Shown: positions 49,827 through 58,560, counted from the first letter of the stretch. The stretch is DNA of 64,000 nt from Cymbidium sinense (GCA_021442155.1 CM038221.1:152759601-152823600); one strand, 5' to 3'. The notes: a model not told the origin generated them from the letters alone. Translations and numbers: made by a program.

Positions 49827-52800
49827 GGTTCGTCTCTTTTGTGAAACCCTCCCCGTGCTACTACAGTGCCTGGCGGAGGGTTTCTCGCGAAACAACCCAT
49901 CGACACTACATCAAATCACTGCTCACATTCAAGACAGTTTCACTGCTACTTCGTCAGCGCTTTCATCGACTGTGGAGTGACATCTCGACGACGCCTCCCG
50001 CACCAAGACCCCCTGCGACTCGGCCAGCTTCGCTGTATTTGGCCATGCGCTCTTCGCGGCGCTACTGGGCTCTCAAGGCTTCAAGACGCCATGCTCGTCC
50101 GCCTGGTCGATTTAACTGACACGCTGGCGTGGAATCAGATTTGCAGCGCAGATAATTGACACGCCTTTCGGCGCGACGGAAAATCTGTTCCGCGACCTAG
50201 CCCCATACATCTTCTTTGGCATGGGAAGCGCGTGATGGTTTTATACCACCCATACACGCCTTTCATGTATGCATGCCAACATACAAGTCTCAGATACGGG
50301 ACGACGTCGGATGTCAGTCGAAATATCAAAACTTCATCGAGGGGCTTACACAACCTGATAATAAACTATGCCGCAATATAAAGTTATTATTTAAACTAAC
50401 GCGCGTGTATAAGCATCATACACACCTTTCTGGCTCGAGGAAAATCTGTTTCGCAGACTTTAGCCTCATATATGCCTTTCTCATGTCGTGATCGCGCCGA
50501 TGATTTATACCCACATACACCTTCTTGCATGGTGGGAAGATACCCGCTACACGAGAACGACGTCGGGATGTTGTCGAAATGTTGCCAAACTTCTACACTC
50601 ATAGTAAGCATAAACAAATTAATAAAAAAATCAACTAAAAAGCTAAAATTGATATTTTAAACCCATATCGCAGTAGAAGATCTGCACGCTTTATTTAGCG
50701 TGACGGAAATCTCTTTATACAAACTTCCAACATACATGCCTTTCTTGATATGGTGGAATCACGATTTTTGGTGTTTTGACCACATACATCTTTTTTGGTA
50801 TGGTGCCCAACCCCTAGAATTTCTCCTACGGACAAGTAGAAATGCTATCAAAAGTTTATCTAAAAATTTTTATACTTGCAATGGAATTCAGTCAAAACAA
50901 GCAATTTATACAAATTTCTTAGATTTAAATTAATGCTTAATCAAATACACTGCATCGCCCCAACACTATACAACGCTTAAACTTAAATGGTGACGTCTTG
51001 ACATCTGGCATTGTGATCAATCTGGGCCACAAACCTAAAAAAATCTAATGATGTTATTATAATATCCTCAACCTAATAAAACATTTGAGTTTAATATACG
51101 ACAACAGATTGATCCTTTATTATTAAATTAGAAGCCGAGTGCGAAATAAAGAAACAATAAACCACTGCGATGGTTTTACGAATGAAAATTTTAGCAGGAT
51201 ATTTCATCAAAATATGATTATAATTTCAAAACAAAGTAACTTATATTGAATATCAATCTAAATGCAAAATTTAAAATATCATTGAGCTATAAATGTCTAA
51301 GTGAAATTCAATATTAAAAACTTAGAGTTAAAAATTCAACTCGTCTTCCGCAATTGTTTATTATAGGTGACAAATTAAGAAAACCCTACCACAAAGCGAG
51401 TGTCAAATAACAATTATGTTTACTCTCAAATAATCTCTAAGAGGACGTATACGTTGACCGCATTGAGCAAATAAATTTCACATGATCACGATCAAGTCCT
51501 CGACGGGTGGTTGTCGCCAAATGACCTCACTATATCACTCTGGCCACGATCAGAATCAGATGCTCAATCTTCCTCGCCTTAGATGAACCATAGTATACTT
51601 GATTGAAAACTCTGTTAAAGAACTAAGCTGTCTCGTTCAATAAACACTACTTCGGGTTTATAAGAATTTCTTGGATGCAACACATGCTGACACGATCCTT
51701 CAGTTGGGTCGACACCTCCTACTAAGTTAGACCAGGACCACGACGCTCGGACGAAGAACCATGGATCTAGATCGGCTCACATCGTTCTCCCAATCATTCG
51801 CTTTAAGTTAAATATAATGAATTTCATAAATCTAAATTCTAAATTTCAAATACTGCTGCTATACGCTATGCATTAAGCGATCTAATGACTAGCTTTAATC
51901 TAAAGTTCTCTCTCAGAATTGAGAGGGGTAATTAACTAGGCTTTATAAAACCCTGGAACTGATCTAAAGTCCTCGCAAAATGAGAACGAAATCTCTGGGT
52001 AGTGTCTTATCTACTATTCCATCTGTCTTCTTAAAATTACATTGACACTTTAAATCATTATCTTCATCGAGAGGTTGGTGAATTTTTGGAACCCACATTG
52101 GTCATGAGCTTTCCTAATGTTTCTTTGTTCTCTTTTGGCATAGTAGATTTTACATTCGATGCAATGGTCCATCTTTTGATGAATCATTTTTATGTTGTAC
52201 CTCTTAGGAATTCTATCAAAGATGGATACTTTTTTGGTAACATTAGTAAGTCTTTTAAAATTACTGGTTGTCATTAAAGTATATTGATTTTTGAAAAATT
52301 GAGTCCTCTCAAAGGAGCCAAAGTCAAATCATACACATGTTTACTCAAATAATACGCTAACAAAGGATGTACCGTCCGATCATGCATTAATAAAGCGCTG
52401 ATACGACGCACTGACCGGATTCCTTGACGCCAAAAAGCCTCCACTATATCACTACCAGCGTAGCAGATGTTATCATCAATGACTCTGCCTTTTGAGTTGT
52501 AAACCATAGGGTATACTTAATTGAGAAAAAAATCCTCTGTTAGCTAAGGTAGACTTAAGTTTATCTCCTTAGATAAACACCAGCCTATAAGAATTTCTTG
52601 GACGACGAACTACTATTGAATGATCCTTCTGTTACGGTACCTCCTCAAAGTAGATTAGAACCACCCGGATGAAACTATGAGATCTAGACGCCACATCGCT
52701 CCCCAATCATCCGCTTTAAGTTAAATATAATGAATTTCATAAATCTAAATTCCAAAATTTCAAATGCTGCTACTATATGCAGCGATTAAGTATCTAACGA

Positions 52801-55800
52801 CAAATTTTAATCTAGTTCTCTCGAATTGAGGGGTAATTAACTATAGGTGTTTGCGCCTATAGGAAACCTGAAACCAGATCTAAAGTCCTCGCAAAATGAG
52901 GACGAAATCTCTGGGTAGTGTCTTATCTACTATTCCATTTGTGTTCTTAAAATTACATTGAAACTTTAAATTATTATCTTCATCGAGAGGTCGGTGGTGA
53001 ATTTTTGGAGCCCACATTGGTCATGAGCTTTCCTAATGTTTCTTTGTTCTCTATTGGCATAGTAGATTTTACATTCGATGCAATGGTCCATCTTTTGATG
53101 AATCATTTTTACGTTGTACCTCTTAGGAATTCTATCAAGATGACAGGGATATACTTTTTTGGTAACATTAGTTAAGTCTTTTAAAATTACTGGTTGTCAT
53201 TAAAGTATATTGATTTTTGAAAAATTGAGTCCTCTCAAAATCGAATTTTATTTTAGTTAGCAATGATTGAGTGAAAATGTTGATAGAACTTAACCCTTTT
53301 ATAATCTTAGATGCTAAGCAAAAGTTTTCATGACATTTGTTAGTTTTGAAATTTTCCATGATATTATTGTTTGTAATGAGTATAAGCTCTGTGATGTGTT
53401 TTTCAAGATACTATAGTTAAAGGCATTTGCAATGTTTTTATGTAAATAAGAAATAAACATTAAGTTCTCTTTCAAACCTATTGACTCTTAAACTAATCAT
53501 GAAATACATCTAGGAGTCATTATTTTGTAAGTTAACTACTACAAATTCTATTAGATAAATGTGAGTATTTGCTTGGTTACAACTACGAGCAAAATACCTT
53601 CACATCTTGTATTGAGAAATGTACTACTGATATTTAGCATTGGATAAAAATAACATTTAAAGTCTTGAATACAAACACCCAAAGAGAAGTAAACATATGT
53701 AAACATATTTAAAATGTTTTGAAGTGTCAAGCGAAAGATCAATTATTATGCCTAGATTTTTATTATTTACCATGAAAGGATATGATGGTAATTTTGAAAG
53801 AACTTTTCATGAGATTTTAGCTCATGACACCATCAAACATTCACATAATACAAATCAATTTCATCATCTTTGTTAACATCATATATTATTATCTTTGGTT
53901 TTAAATTTTGGTCAGGTTCTGTAAGCTTCACCTTAGTCATGTCTAATAAAGCATGGTGGTGCTAATAGATGGTCTTTGCCTTTTATATTCAAAAATTGTG
54001 TTCCAATATGTGGCCTGCGATCTCAAACATATATGTCTATACCAATTTGCTAGCTCACAATTTTTTAACAGGTAGAGTGGAGCACCAAATATCTTTTTCT
54101 GCTTTCTTAACCTTAAATTCAAAGTTTTTCTTCATTATATATATGATATAAACTATTTTTCAAATCATGTTTTTTTTTTCAAATATTTTTTCAATTTTTA
54201 TGTGCATTGAGAGAAGTCTCAAATATAGGTTCATTATATCAGTAGCCATTGAATTAAAGGTATTTTAAAACATTTACCCTTATAGGGCACAAGTTGTTTA
54301 TATATTCTTTATATCATTAAACATTCATGAAGAATCATAAGACTTCACTTGCTTCCTAGTTTGACCTGCATCATATGGGGATGTTGCAATCTTTAATAGA
54401 AGTTTTCATAATTAAACATTCATCAAGTCATCACCATCTTTATCATGTTTGTTACAAATATCACCTTTATTTACTTTTACTTCAACACCTATTGCATCAT
54501 TAATAGGTGTTGAACTAATTGGCCTTGCGTTATGCTCATTTACTACATTCGCTCTATCAATTTATGAATACTTAATTGTCCTTGACTACAATCTACAACT
54601 GAATTTCTTTTTTTTTACCATAATTGACAGCCTAATGGGAGAACGGTATTGAATGAATTTTTATAGTGGTGGTAGTAATAATAATAATAATTATTATTAT
54701 AGTAATAATAGTAATAATAATATTGATAATTGGTGCTATAGAATTGCATTTATGAAATCTGATATTTTATGTTTGACTTTTCACTTTGTTTATCAGTTCT
54801 ATGTAATGGAATGTAATGATAAAATGCTATCTTTATTTAACAGGGTTAATTTCAACTGTGCAGTTCTGAAGAAGGAAACTTCTGGTTGGAGAACCTCTAA
54901 TGCTAGTGATTCTGTTGCTCCGAGCAGTAAGCCATTATTTGTAGTGATTTATCTTTTATTTAAATTTATTATTTGTTTCTTGTCTTTTTATTTTTGTTCT
55001 TATTCGCGTATACTAAAGAAATTTCTTAAATATCCTCTACGACTATCTCAAGTATCTTCATTTTCATTTTTTAATTTTGATAATTCTTTATTTGCGTATA
55101 TATACAGATCTTTCAAAGGATCATTATAAGAAAGTCACAAGTAATTGCAACTTCGACTTTGGTAGCTTCAGCAATTCTAGTACTGCAACGTTACGTGATG
55201 GTACTCTTGCTGCCTCTTTTATATCAATCTCGTATTATACTTGAGCAGTTTTCATTTTGATATGCATGACTGATGGCTATCTGAAACTGCTAGGAATACA
55301 ATCATTTTTTTGTTTTTTGTTTTGTTTTTGTTCCTATAAGTTAATAGATTGCATATCTTGTTCGTTTGCTAGCTCCAAGAATGCAGATTTTGATATATTT
55401 CTTTTTTTTTTTTTTTTTTTGACATTTTGTTATTCACCTTTAAGATATTCTTGTTGTTCCTATCCAGCCTGTCAGATTTTATCAGTTCTTAAGAAGCGAA
55501 GTCCTGAAGGGAGGCTTGTTTTATCAGATCCATTTGTGGAGCAGGGTTTGGCCTCACAATCTTTGGATAAATGCCCACTTGATCTGCAGAGTAAGTTCGC
55601 TCCTTAATATTCTATTGACATTGTTCAATTCCACCAATAACTATCATGCATGGTTGAATGCAGCGTCCTCTGAAAAGACTGGGATGTCAGCATGCTATGG
55701 TTTAAAATCTGTAAATTCACAGGAAGATTGCATGTCAGCTGCCCACCTTATGCTAGATGCTGATTGTGGGGGATTCTCATCAGAAAATGATTGTACTTAT

Positions 55801-55817
55801 TCGATATGGTCATCTGG
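21944..55817 (+). CDS. Tandem-DUF2439 (ZGRF1/Mte1-type) protein gene, 10 exons, 3' end not found
   Basis: Spliced gene assembled by hand from exons 21944-21961, 22273-22377, 26855-27046, 38454-38561, 45141-45282, 45480-45617, 54864-54926, 55108-55200, 55468-55590 and 55664-55817. All nine introns are GT-AG, every phase matches, and the joined frame gives 378 codons plus 2 nt with no stop. Residues about 13-80 and 110-180 are two copies of the DUF2439 domain; both keep the pattern YT-x2-M-x-QK-x-K-x-Y-x-DG-x-L. The rest (about 189-378) is Ser/Asp/Lys-rich without a recognised fold. Known of the family: DUF2439 occurs at the N terminus of ZGRF1 and in yeast Mte1/Dbl2, which work with FANCM/Mph1-type helicases in recombination repair, in the nucleus. 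No helicase or GRF zinc finger is seen here. Introns are 311, 4477, 11407, 6579, 197, 9246, 181, 267 and 73 bp. A donor GTACGT follows exon 10, so at least one more exon is expected. Domain identity is near certain; repair function is inferred. Confidence 0.88.
22273..22377 (+). CDS. DUF2439 gene exon 2 (first half of domain 1)
   Basis: 35 codons after acceptor TTCTTCTCAG and before donor AAG|GTATGA, phase 0 on both sides. The peptide contains [15 protein letters not shown] and VYQDGVLEV, the conserved N-terminal half of DUF2439 (aromatic W, YT, basic QK-x-K, DG-x-L). An overlapping frame from 22251 gives a longer but meaningless ORF. Confidence 0.9.
22482..24175. mobile_element. 1.7-kb Tourist-like (PIF/Harbinger-type) non-autonomous element in intron 2
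   Basis: Ends GGGGGTGTTTGGCAATGGAT and GCCATACAGCCCC, flanked by TAA on both sides (22479-22481 and 24176-24178). Subterminal GGATTTACTAAAT-type motifs are mirrored at both ends. The right third (about 23690-24060) is GC-richer and could be captured host sequence (for example CCACTTCGCCAGAGAAAC, ACCATGGCGACCGTAGCACC). No transposase frame is seen. Confidence 0.75.
24180..26854. other. Remainder of intron 2
   Basis: At about 24790-25265 the ends GCTTTTGAAAATCGGATTGA and AACCAAACTGGATCGGC (reverse strand) are loosely inverted, a possible old MITE. Short frames at 25424-25693 and 25869-26063 have no recognised homology and no splice context. Nothing else is supported. Confidence 0.35.
26855..27046 (+). 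CDS. DUF2439 gene exon 3 (second half of domain 1)
   Basis: 64 codons starting [20 protein letters not shown] and containing HIVDVGD, the standard C-terminal half of DUF2439, then a charged linker ending SPKEK. The acceptor is CTCAG at 26854; an alternative acceptor 6 nt upstream (26848) would add Pro-Gln in frame. The donor AAG|GTTGAT is weak. Phase 0 at both ends. Confidence 0.9.
29742..30173 (-). repeat. 3' LTR of the gypsy element
   Basis: About 432 bp, matching the 5' LTR in blocks (CTCAAACCACAAGAATAA, GATTAAATCGCC, AAATTACATAAATAAAAAGA, CATGATGTTCTACA). On the minus strand it begins TGTAGAACATCATGAG. The left limit is placed at TGTTGAG, with CA on the minus strand, and is uncertain by tens of bases. 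Confidence 0.75.
31460..32144. mobile_element. hAT-type MITE nested in the gypsy element
   Basis: 685 bp with ends TAGGGGTGTGCATTATTTGG and CCAAACGCACACCCCTA and flanking 8-bp sites GTCCCTTA (31452-31459) and GTCCCTTG (32145-32152). The subterminal regions are rich in AACCAAAC/GGTTTGG repeats. It interrupts the gypsy polyprotein between integrase and RNase H. It is non-coding, so it needed a transposase in trans. Confidence 0.9.
32588..33106 (-). pseudogene. Gypsy reverse transcriptase fragment
   Basis: A 172-aa open frame starting [17 protein letters not shown]. It contains the catalytic [11 protein letters not shown] (YxDD), then [20 protein letters not shown] and [16 protein letters not shown] of the RT-RNase H junction, and ends FEVTCDAN at the start of RNase H. 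This is the longest intact piece of the element. The upstream catalytic block is lost in a degraded stretch (33107-33314). Confidence 0.92.
33315..33572 (-). pseudogene. Gypsy pre-RT polyprotein fragment
   Basis: An 85-aa frame with [34 protein letters not shown] and [14 protein letters not shown], the conserved segment between protease and reverse transcriptase in plant gypsy elements. It is followed by a frameshift before the RT core. Confidence 0.88.
34371..34412 (-). other. Gypsy Gag CCHC zinc knuckle
   Basis: The minus strand reads [14 protein letters not shown], an intact CX2CX4HX4C nucleic-acid-binding knuckle. It marks the gag C terminus of the gypsy element. Confidence 0.85.
35956..35973 (-). 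other. Primer-binding site of the gypsy element
   Basis: The minus strand reads ACTTTGGTATCGAGTGAG immediately inside the 5' LTR. It resembles the initiator Met-tRNA primer site TGGTATCAGAGC with changes. Confidence 0.7.
35974..36431 (-). repeat. 5' LTR of the gypsy element
   Basis: 458 bp from TGTAGAACATCATGAG to CCTCCATCA on the minus strand, thus TG...CA. It is clearly diverged from the 3' LTR (many substitutions and indels), so the insertion is old. Confidence 0.8.
38454..38561 (+). CDS. DUF2439 gene exon 4 (first half of domain 2)
   Basis: 36 codons after a good polypyrimidine acceptor ending GATTTAG and before donor CTG|GTAATT, phase 0. The peptide has [20 protein letters not shown] followed by ILRVLICSS, clearly paralogous to exon 2. 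It lies 11.4 kb from exon 3, beyond a nested transposon cluster. Confidence 0.9.
38562..40195. other. Left part of intron 4
   Basis: A (T)12-type run at about 38621-38632 and a repeated TATTTCTTATATTTTTCTTGTG at 39153 and 39191 are visible. The 39820-40140 part is GC-richer and C-rich. No gene or element boundary is recognised. Confidence 0.4.
40196..40600. mobile_element. hAT-type MITE in intron 4
   Basis: 405 bp with ends TAGGGGTGTAAGGG and CGTTTACACCCCTA, the same terminal style as the element at 31460. The flanking 8-mers (GATTGAAC, GGATGAGC) match only partly. The interior holds CTCGAACTCGACTTTACTCG-type subterminal repeats. Confidence 0.65.
40786..41700 (+). pseudogene. hAT transposase fossil (DUF659 plus hAT C-terminal dimerisation region)
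   Basis: Plus-strand fragments follow a plant hAT transposase: [20 protein letters not shown] with [11 protein letters not shown] (DUF659 side) at about 40880-40970, then a diverged stretch at 41020-41214 with [18 protein letters not shown]. Next comes NELSL...GFFGIP-like sequence near 41225-41270. Last is the C-terminal dimerisation motif, [20 protein letters not shown], at about 41518-41577. Frameshifts and stops break it repeatedly. It lies in intron 4 in the same orientation as the host gene. It starts about 190 bp after a hAT MITE end, but a single composite element is not proven. Confidence 0.75.
42000..45140. other. Right part of intron 4
   Basis: A (TA)n tract lies at 44327-44357. 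The 43640-44320 stretch is less AT-rich and has short frames on both strands (for example [20 protein letters not shown] on the minus strand at about 44240-44310) that are not recognised. The rest shows nothing. Confidence 0.35.
45141..45282 (+). CDS. DUF2439 gene exon 5 (second half of domain 2)
   Basis: 47 codons plus 1 nt after acceptor ATGCTTGCAG. The peptide begins [18 protein letters not shown] and includes [10 protein letters not shown], the counterpart of exon 3. Donor CAAG|GTGAAG. Reading through the donor would reach a stop at 45329, which could give a short isoform if intron 5 is retained. Confidence 0.9.
45480..45617 (+). CDS. DUF2439 gene exon 6
   Basis: 138 nt, phase 1 to phase 1, after TTTATACAG and before donor TTG|GTTTGT. 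It encodes a Lys/Asp-rich linker with no recognised domain (contains [13 protein letters not shown] and [12 protein letters not shown]). The split Glu codon at the 5' junction restores the frame from exon 5, which supports the pairing. Confidence 0.8.
45618..47010. other. Left part of intron 6
   Basis: Apart from the LINE tail at 46422-46510 no element or coding sequence is recognised. Confidence 0.4.
46422..46510 (-). mobile_element. RTE LINE 3'-end fragment in intron 6
   Basis: On the minus strand it reads GGACACAATGGAGAAGAAGG, GTAGCCGACCCCACTTAGT, AGGATAAAGGCTTGTTGTTG and a TTGTTATTG tail. It matches the 3' end of the LINE at 991-1075. Only about 90 bp are left, a typical 5'-truncated insertion. 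Confidence 0.75.
47011..47070. repeat. (TA)n microsatellite
   Basis: About 30 uninterrupted TA dinucleotides in intron 6. Confidence 0.95.
47870..48497 (+). repeat. Two-unit tandem duplication, ~329-bp period
   Basis: AGATTAACAAATCAATTG at 47871 recurs at 48200. The shared blocks TTATAGAGATGAAACTTATATT, CAAGAC(C/A)(G/A)TGGTGGGAATTTA and CATTTTCTTCTTTTGAA lie in the same order. Divergence is roughly 15% by eye. Non-coding. Confidence 0.85.
48599..48627. repeat. (TA)n microsatellite
   Basis: About 13 uninterrupted TA dinucleotides. Confidence 0.9.
48900..49500 (+). repeat. Two-unit CpG-rich tandem repeat, 302-bp period
   Basis: TCGAAAAGATCTCCGATCGA at 48961 recurs as TCGAAACGACCTCCGATCGA at 49263; AATATGCATATT and AATTCGA(C/T)(G/A)GTCGA(C/T)CGA blocks are also shared. 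The block is rich in CGA/TCG and is the sharpest CpG-rich island of intron 6. It lies just upstream of a TATAAATACCCC motif, so it may be the U3 enhancer part of an LTR. Both strands are open for about 150 codons here, which is a composition effect. Confidence 0.75.
49703..49830 (+). promoter_or_regulatory. TATA motif and CT-rich leader, LTR-like promoter
   Basis: CTATAAATACCCCCC is followed by AAACTCTAAACCTAATTTTT and a pyrimidine-rich leader with a (CT)n run at 49794-49822. This arrangement is common in plant LTR promoters and in 5' ends of plant genes. No coding frame with recognisable homology follows, so a retroelement LTR is preferred. Confidence 0.5.
50161..50940 (+). repeat. ~262-bp tandem array, three diverged units
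   Basis: Unit starts ACGCCTTTCGGCGCGACGG (50161), ACACCTTTCTGGCTCGAGG (50422) and ACGCTTTATTTAGCGTGACGG (50686), at spacings of 261 and 264 bp. Each unit also has ACATAC(A/C)(C/T)(G/C)CCTTT-type blocks and ACGACGTCGG in the first two. The ACGCCTTTC...GGTGG-type block resembles, in reverse complement, the array at 61.5-62.5 kb. Confidence 0.7.
50941..51387. other. Spacer between repeat blocks in intron 6
   Basis: No repeat period or coding sequence recognised. By position it would correspond to the 60.5-61.1 kb block of the inverted copy, but similarity is not evident. Confidence 0.3.
51388..52313 (+). repeat. ~926-bp tandem duplication, unit 1
   Basis: The right boundary is shared with unit 2 at TTGAGTCCTCTCAAA. 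The right 360 bp are about 95% identical to unit 2 (TCTCTGGGTAGTGTCTTATC, GGTCATGAGCTTTCCTAATG), while the left 500 bp are much more diverged. Near 52100 GAACCCACATTGGTCATGAGC resembles an LTR end (CCCACA) followed by a primer-site-like TTGGTCATGAGC. Confidence 0.85.
52314..53239 (+). repeat. ~926-bp tandem duplication, unit 2
   Basis: Head-to-tail copy of unit 1; AAGAATTTCTTGG at 51662 recurs at 52589 (offset 927) and TTACTGGTTGTCATTAAAG at 52261 recurs at 53187 (offset 926). A minus-strand frame at 52050-52274 in unit 1 is broken in unit 2, so coding is unlikely. Confidence 0.88.
53240..54863. other. Right part of intron 6
   Basis: A (TAA/TAG)n-rich tract lies at about 54670-54725. No exon-like or transposon motif is recognised otherwise. 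The open frame that starts at 54653 runs into exon 7 but its first part has no acceptor and is not coding. Confidence 0.4.
54864..54926 (+). CDS. DUF2439 gene exon 7
   Basis: 63 nt after acceptor CTGTGCAG, phase 1 to phase 1; the first junction makes a Val codon. The peptide ([20 protein letters not shown]) is Ser-rich. Donor GCA|GTAAGC. A nearer acceptor at 54843 was rejected because it runs into a stop. Confidence 0.7.
55108..55200 (+). CDS. DUF2439 gene exon 8
   Basis: 93 nt, phase 1 to phase 1, between TATATATACAG and GATG|GTACTC. It encodes a polar segment rich in Ser, Asn and Lys (for example [20 protein letters not shown]). It is too short for the supplied open frames but keeps the reading frame of both neighbours. 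Confidence 0.65.
55468..55590 (+). CDS. DUF2439 gene exon 9
   Basis: 123 nt, phase 1 to phase 1, after TATCCAG and before the near-consensus donor AGA|GTAAGT. The peptide contains [20 protein letters not shown] and [11 protein letters not shown]. No domain is recognised. The [14 protein letters not shown] part is the most conserved-looking piece of the tail. Confidence 0.75.
55664..55817 (+). CDS. DUF2439 gene exon 10 (last exon found)
   Basis: 154 nt after GAATGCAG, phase 1 to phase 2, ending TCTGG|GTACGTTG. It encodes a Cys/Ser/Asp-rich segment ([16 protein letters not shown] and [12 protein letters not shown]). Because it leaves in phase 2 at a good donor, the gene continues. No continuation is convincing in the following 3.3 kb. 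Confidence 0.7.
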
Positions 55818-56990
55818 GTACGTTGAACATATAGTTAATACATTTCTGAGAAGTTCCATCCATTTGGAGATAATTTGAATATAAAAATGTGACGTTGCAG
55901 CATGATAAATCTATATTTGTGGCACCACTATATCAATCAACTTCTATATCTTTAATTAAAACATATGAGTTAGTTTAAAGTACCAACATTATCATATTGT
56001 CACGGAAAAAAATGGTTAGCCATGCTTATTTGAGCTTACATTCATAGAAGAGAGATATCCATTAAATATTCTTAATATTTTGATTTATGGTGCATCCATT
56101 AGCTAAATTTGAGGTAATGTTTAGGTTTTATGGTGCAGATGCATTAGAATTTTAATGAGCACAATAAAATTTCTATGGCACCATTTTGGATAAAGGTTAA
56201 ATGGAACATTCTCAGTAAAAGAAAAAAATGGAAGTATAATGAGAGATTTTTAGATATGTATTTTATTCTGCTTTGTTGAGAAACATTATGAAATTTTCTA
56301 AAAAGTTGACCGGAAGATGATAACATAAGTCGGTTAAGTGATCTCATAATACTCACACATATTATTAATTTTTTTAAAACTTGGTTGAATGTTAACCAGA
56401 TGAATAGATTGAGCTATTAAGCCATTAATGTAATTGTCACAATTATTTGATAATGTTAAGTTATTAGGACTGCAAATGAATCGAGCTTTTGAATAGCTAT
56501 TTGTGACTTAGTTCGATTAGAGCTTGTTCATGATCATTTGATTAATTAATCAAACAAACTTGAACACTTTTATATGCACTCAGTTGTTAAACGAATAATC
56601 TTGAACAGTTTATTGCTCGATTTGTTTATGATCACAAACAATAACTTTTCATGAACAAGCTCTTTAAGAAACTTGATTAATTCTCATGAACTATAAAAGA
56701 TGATACCTTTTTTAGTTTCACATTACTTGGATGTTTACAAATTTACTATTTATATAATATAAAGCATAATTTTCTATTACTAAGCTTTGTTGCATGATCA
56801 TATAACCTTATAATTAATGTGGGATTTAACTTGAATAAATTTTTAAAAATATTTAACAAAACTAATCTTTAAGTTTAAGAAGTTTGTAAAATTAAAATTT
56901 CATTTTTAAGCTTAATAAGCTTGGCTCAATAATGCTTGTTTATTTTTTTAAATGAACTATCATTTAAAACTCAACATGTTTGATTCGATT
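55818..56990. other. 3' flank of exon 10, possibly intron
   Basis: No continuation exon was identified with confidence. The 56460-56990 part has TAGGACTGCAAATGAATCGAG and repeated AAACTTGA/TGATCA motifs that suggest an old hAT-type element without clear ends. Confidence 0.35.
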
Positions 56991-56992
56991 AA

Positions 56993-57283
56993 GGGTGCGT
57001 TTGAGATAGCTTTCTGGTTATTTTGATTTTCATAAAGCAACCTGAAAGAAATGCAGCTGCGTTTGACTATCAGTTTTTTAATTGCTTTTCAGAAAGTTTG
57101 GTGGTGAAAAATTGCTTTTGAGAACCAAAGCTATTAGAGTATGGTGGCTGTCAGAAATTGTTATTTGAATTTTTCAATAAAAAAAATATTTGTAACACAT
57201 AGTTGCTTTTCAAAAAAATTATTTTCTCCATAGCAGCTTTACAGCTAGCTTTTCAAAAAACTATAGGTGCCCTAAACAGACTC
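56993..57283. mobile_element. Tourist-like MITE
   Basis: 291 bp with ends GGGTGCGTTTGAGATAGC and GCCCTAAACAGACTC, flanked by TAA on both sides (56990-56992 and 57284-57286). Subterminal poly-purine GCTTTTCAGAAAG and TTGCTTTTCAAAAAAA motifs are mirrored. Non-coding. Confidence 0.75.
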
Positions 57284-58059
57284 TAAGCTTGTTTGTTTTG
57301 TTAAACGGTGTTGTTCTCACTTTTAGTGAGGTTGACAATCTTTTTCTTAGACTTAGGATTTGATCTAGGCATTAAGGTTCTGTTAGCCTCATTTTTTTGA
57401 AGTGAGGTTGACAATCACCTTAATCTTAGTAATTAGGATCTCTAAACTTAGATTAAGAATTTTCTAATTAAACACTTAGGCACTACATTTAGTAACTAGG
57501 CCAAATTATGAAACAATAAATCAAAGTGAAATTGAAATCATAATTTGAAATCAAAATTAAATTTAAAAGTCAACATATTAAGGTGAAACTTAGGTTGGCC
57601 TAGTGGACCCTATAGGACCTGCCCCTGACTCAATTGGATAAGGTGAGTCTAATCAAATCCAAATTTAACAAAATCTAACAGAAACTTAAATCAAGTAAAT
57701 CTAAATTCAATCGAGTCTAAATTGAGGCAATTGATATGGTTGATCGAATTGACCTTATTTCAGCTCAAAATTATCTGTCTCTAAAAAAAATTTAAAAAAA
57801 ATTAAATCAACGGAAAAATACAAAATCAATGTATGAACATAAACAAATATAAAATTGAATTCAAATGGAGGTATAAAATGGCTAGCTAGGTCATTTGACT
57901 TAAGTTAATCCATGTGGGCTCCACCAAGTCTATCAATCAATCATAATTTCATCATATAGGGTCATCTCAAAAGCTCAAAATTATTAAATAAATACAATCA
58001 AACACAAAACTAAACAAATCTAAAACCAATAAGGACTCTAATGATTTAATTAGATCACT

Positions 58060-58560
58060 TAGTTCGAGTGAACTCAAATGGATCATATTGAACTCAAATT
58101 CAAATTAAATTGAAATTAATTCAAGTTAAATGTTCCTAAATACTTTTAAATCATATTTAAATACAATTCGACCTTTCCATGGGTTTGATTTAACCAAATA
58201 TATCATTCAACCCGAGTGAACCCGATTTGACCCATTAAGTTCAATCTAGGTCAAAATGGGTCTAAATCAAAATTAATTGAAATCAATTGCTCCAAATCAC
58301 TTCAAATTTTCAATTAAATAATAATTGAAGCTCAACCACACTTTAATTTGGGTCAGATTGACCATTTGGCTCGAGTGAATTTCATTTGATTCATTAAATT
58401 CAATTTGGGTTAAAATGGATTTAAATTAAAATCAAGTCCAAATTAACTGAAAGAAATTACTCTAAATCATCTCTAGCAGCACGTAATCAAACATAATCAA
58501 AACTCAATTGAGCTAAATTAACTCATTTGAACCAAATGAGTTAAGAGAGGTTCAAGCTAA
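58060..58560 (+). repeat. Diverged ~150-160-bp tandem repeat, about 3 units
   Basis: GAGTGAACTCAAATGGATCA (58068), GAGTGAACCCGATTTGACCC (58214) and GAGTGAATTTCATTTGATTC (58373) start units 146 and 159 bp apart; GGTCAAAATGGGTCTAAATC / GGTTAAAATGGATTTAAATT are also shared. Divergence is about 25-30%. Such decayed repeats are common in plant LTRs. Confidence 0.65.

Noticed and set aside
54653..55129. 158-aa open frame starting at 54653
   Set aside because: Only 54864-54926 has splice sites in the phase of the neighbouring exons; the upstream Asn/Tyr-rich part is a TAA/TAG repeat and the downstream part is intron sequence.
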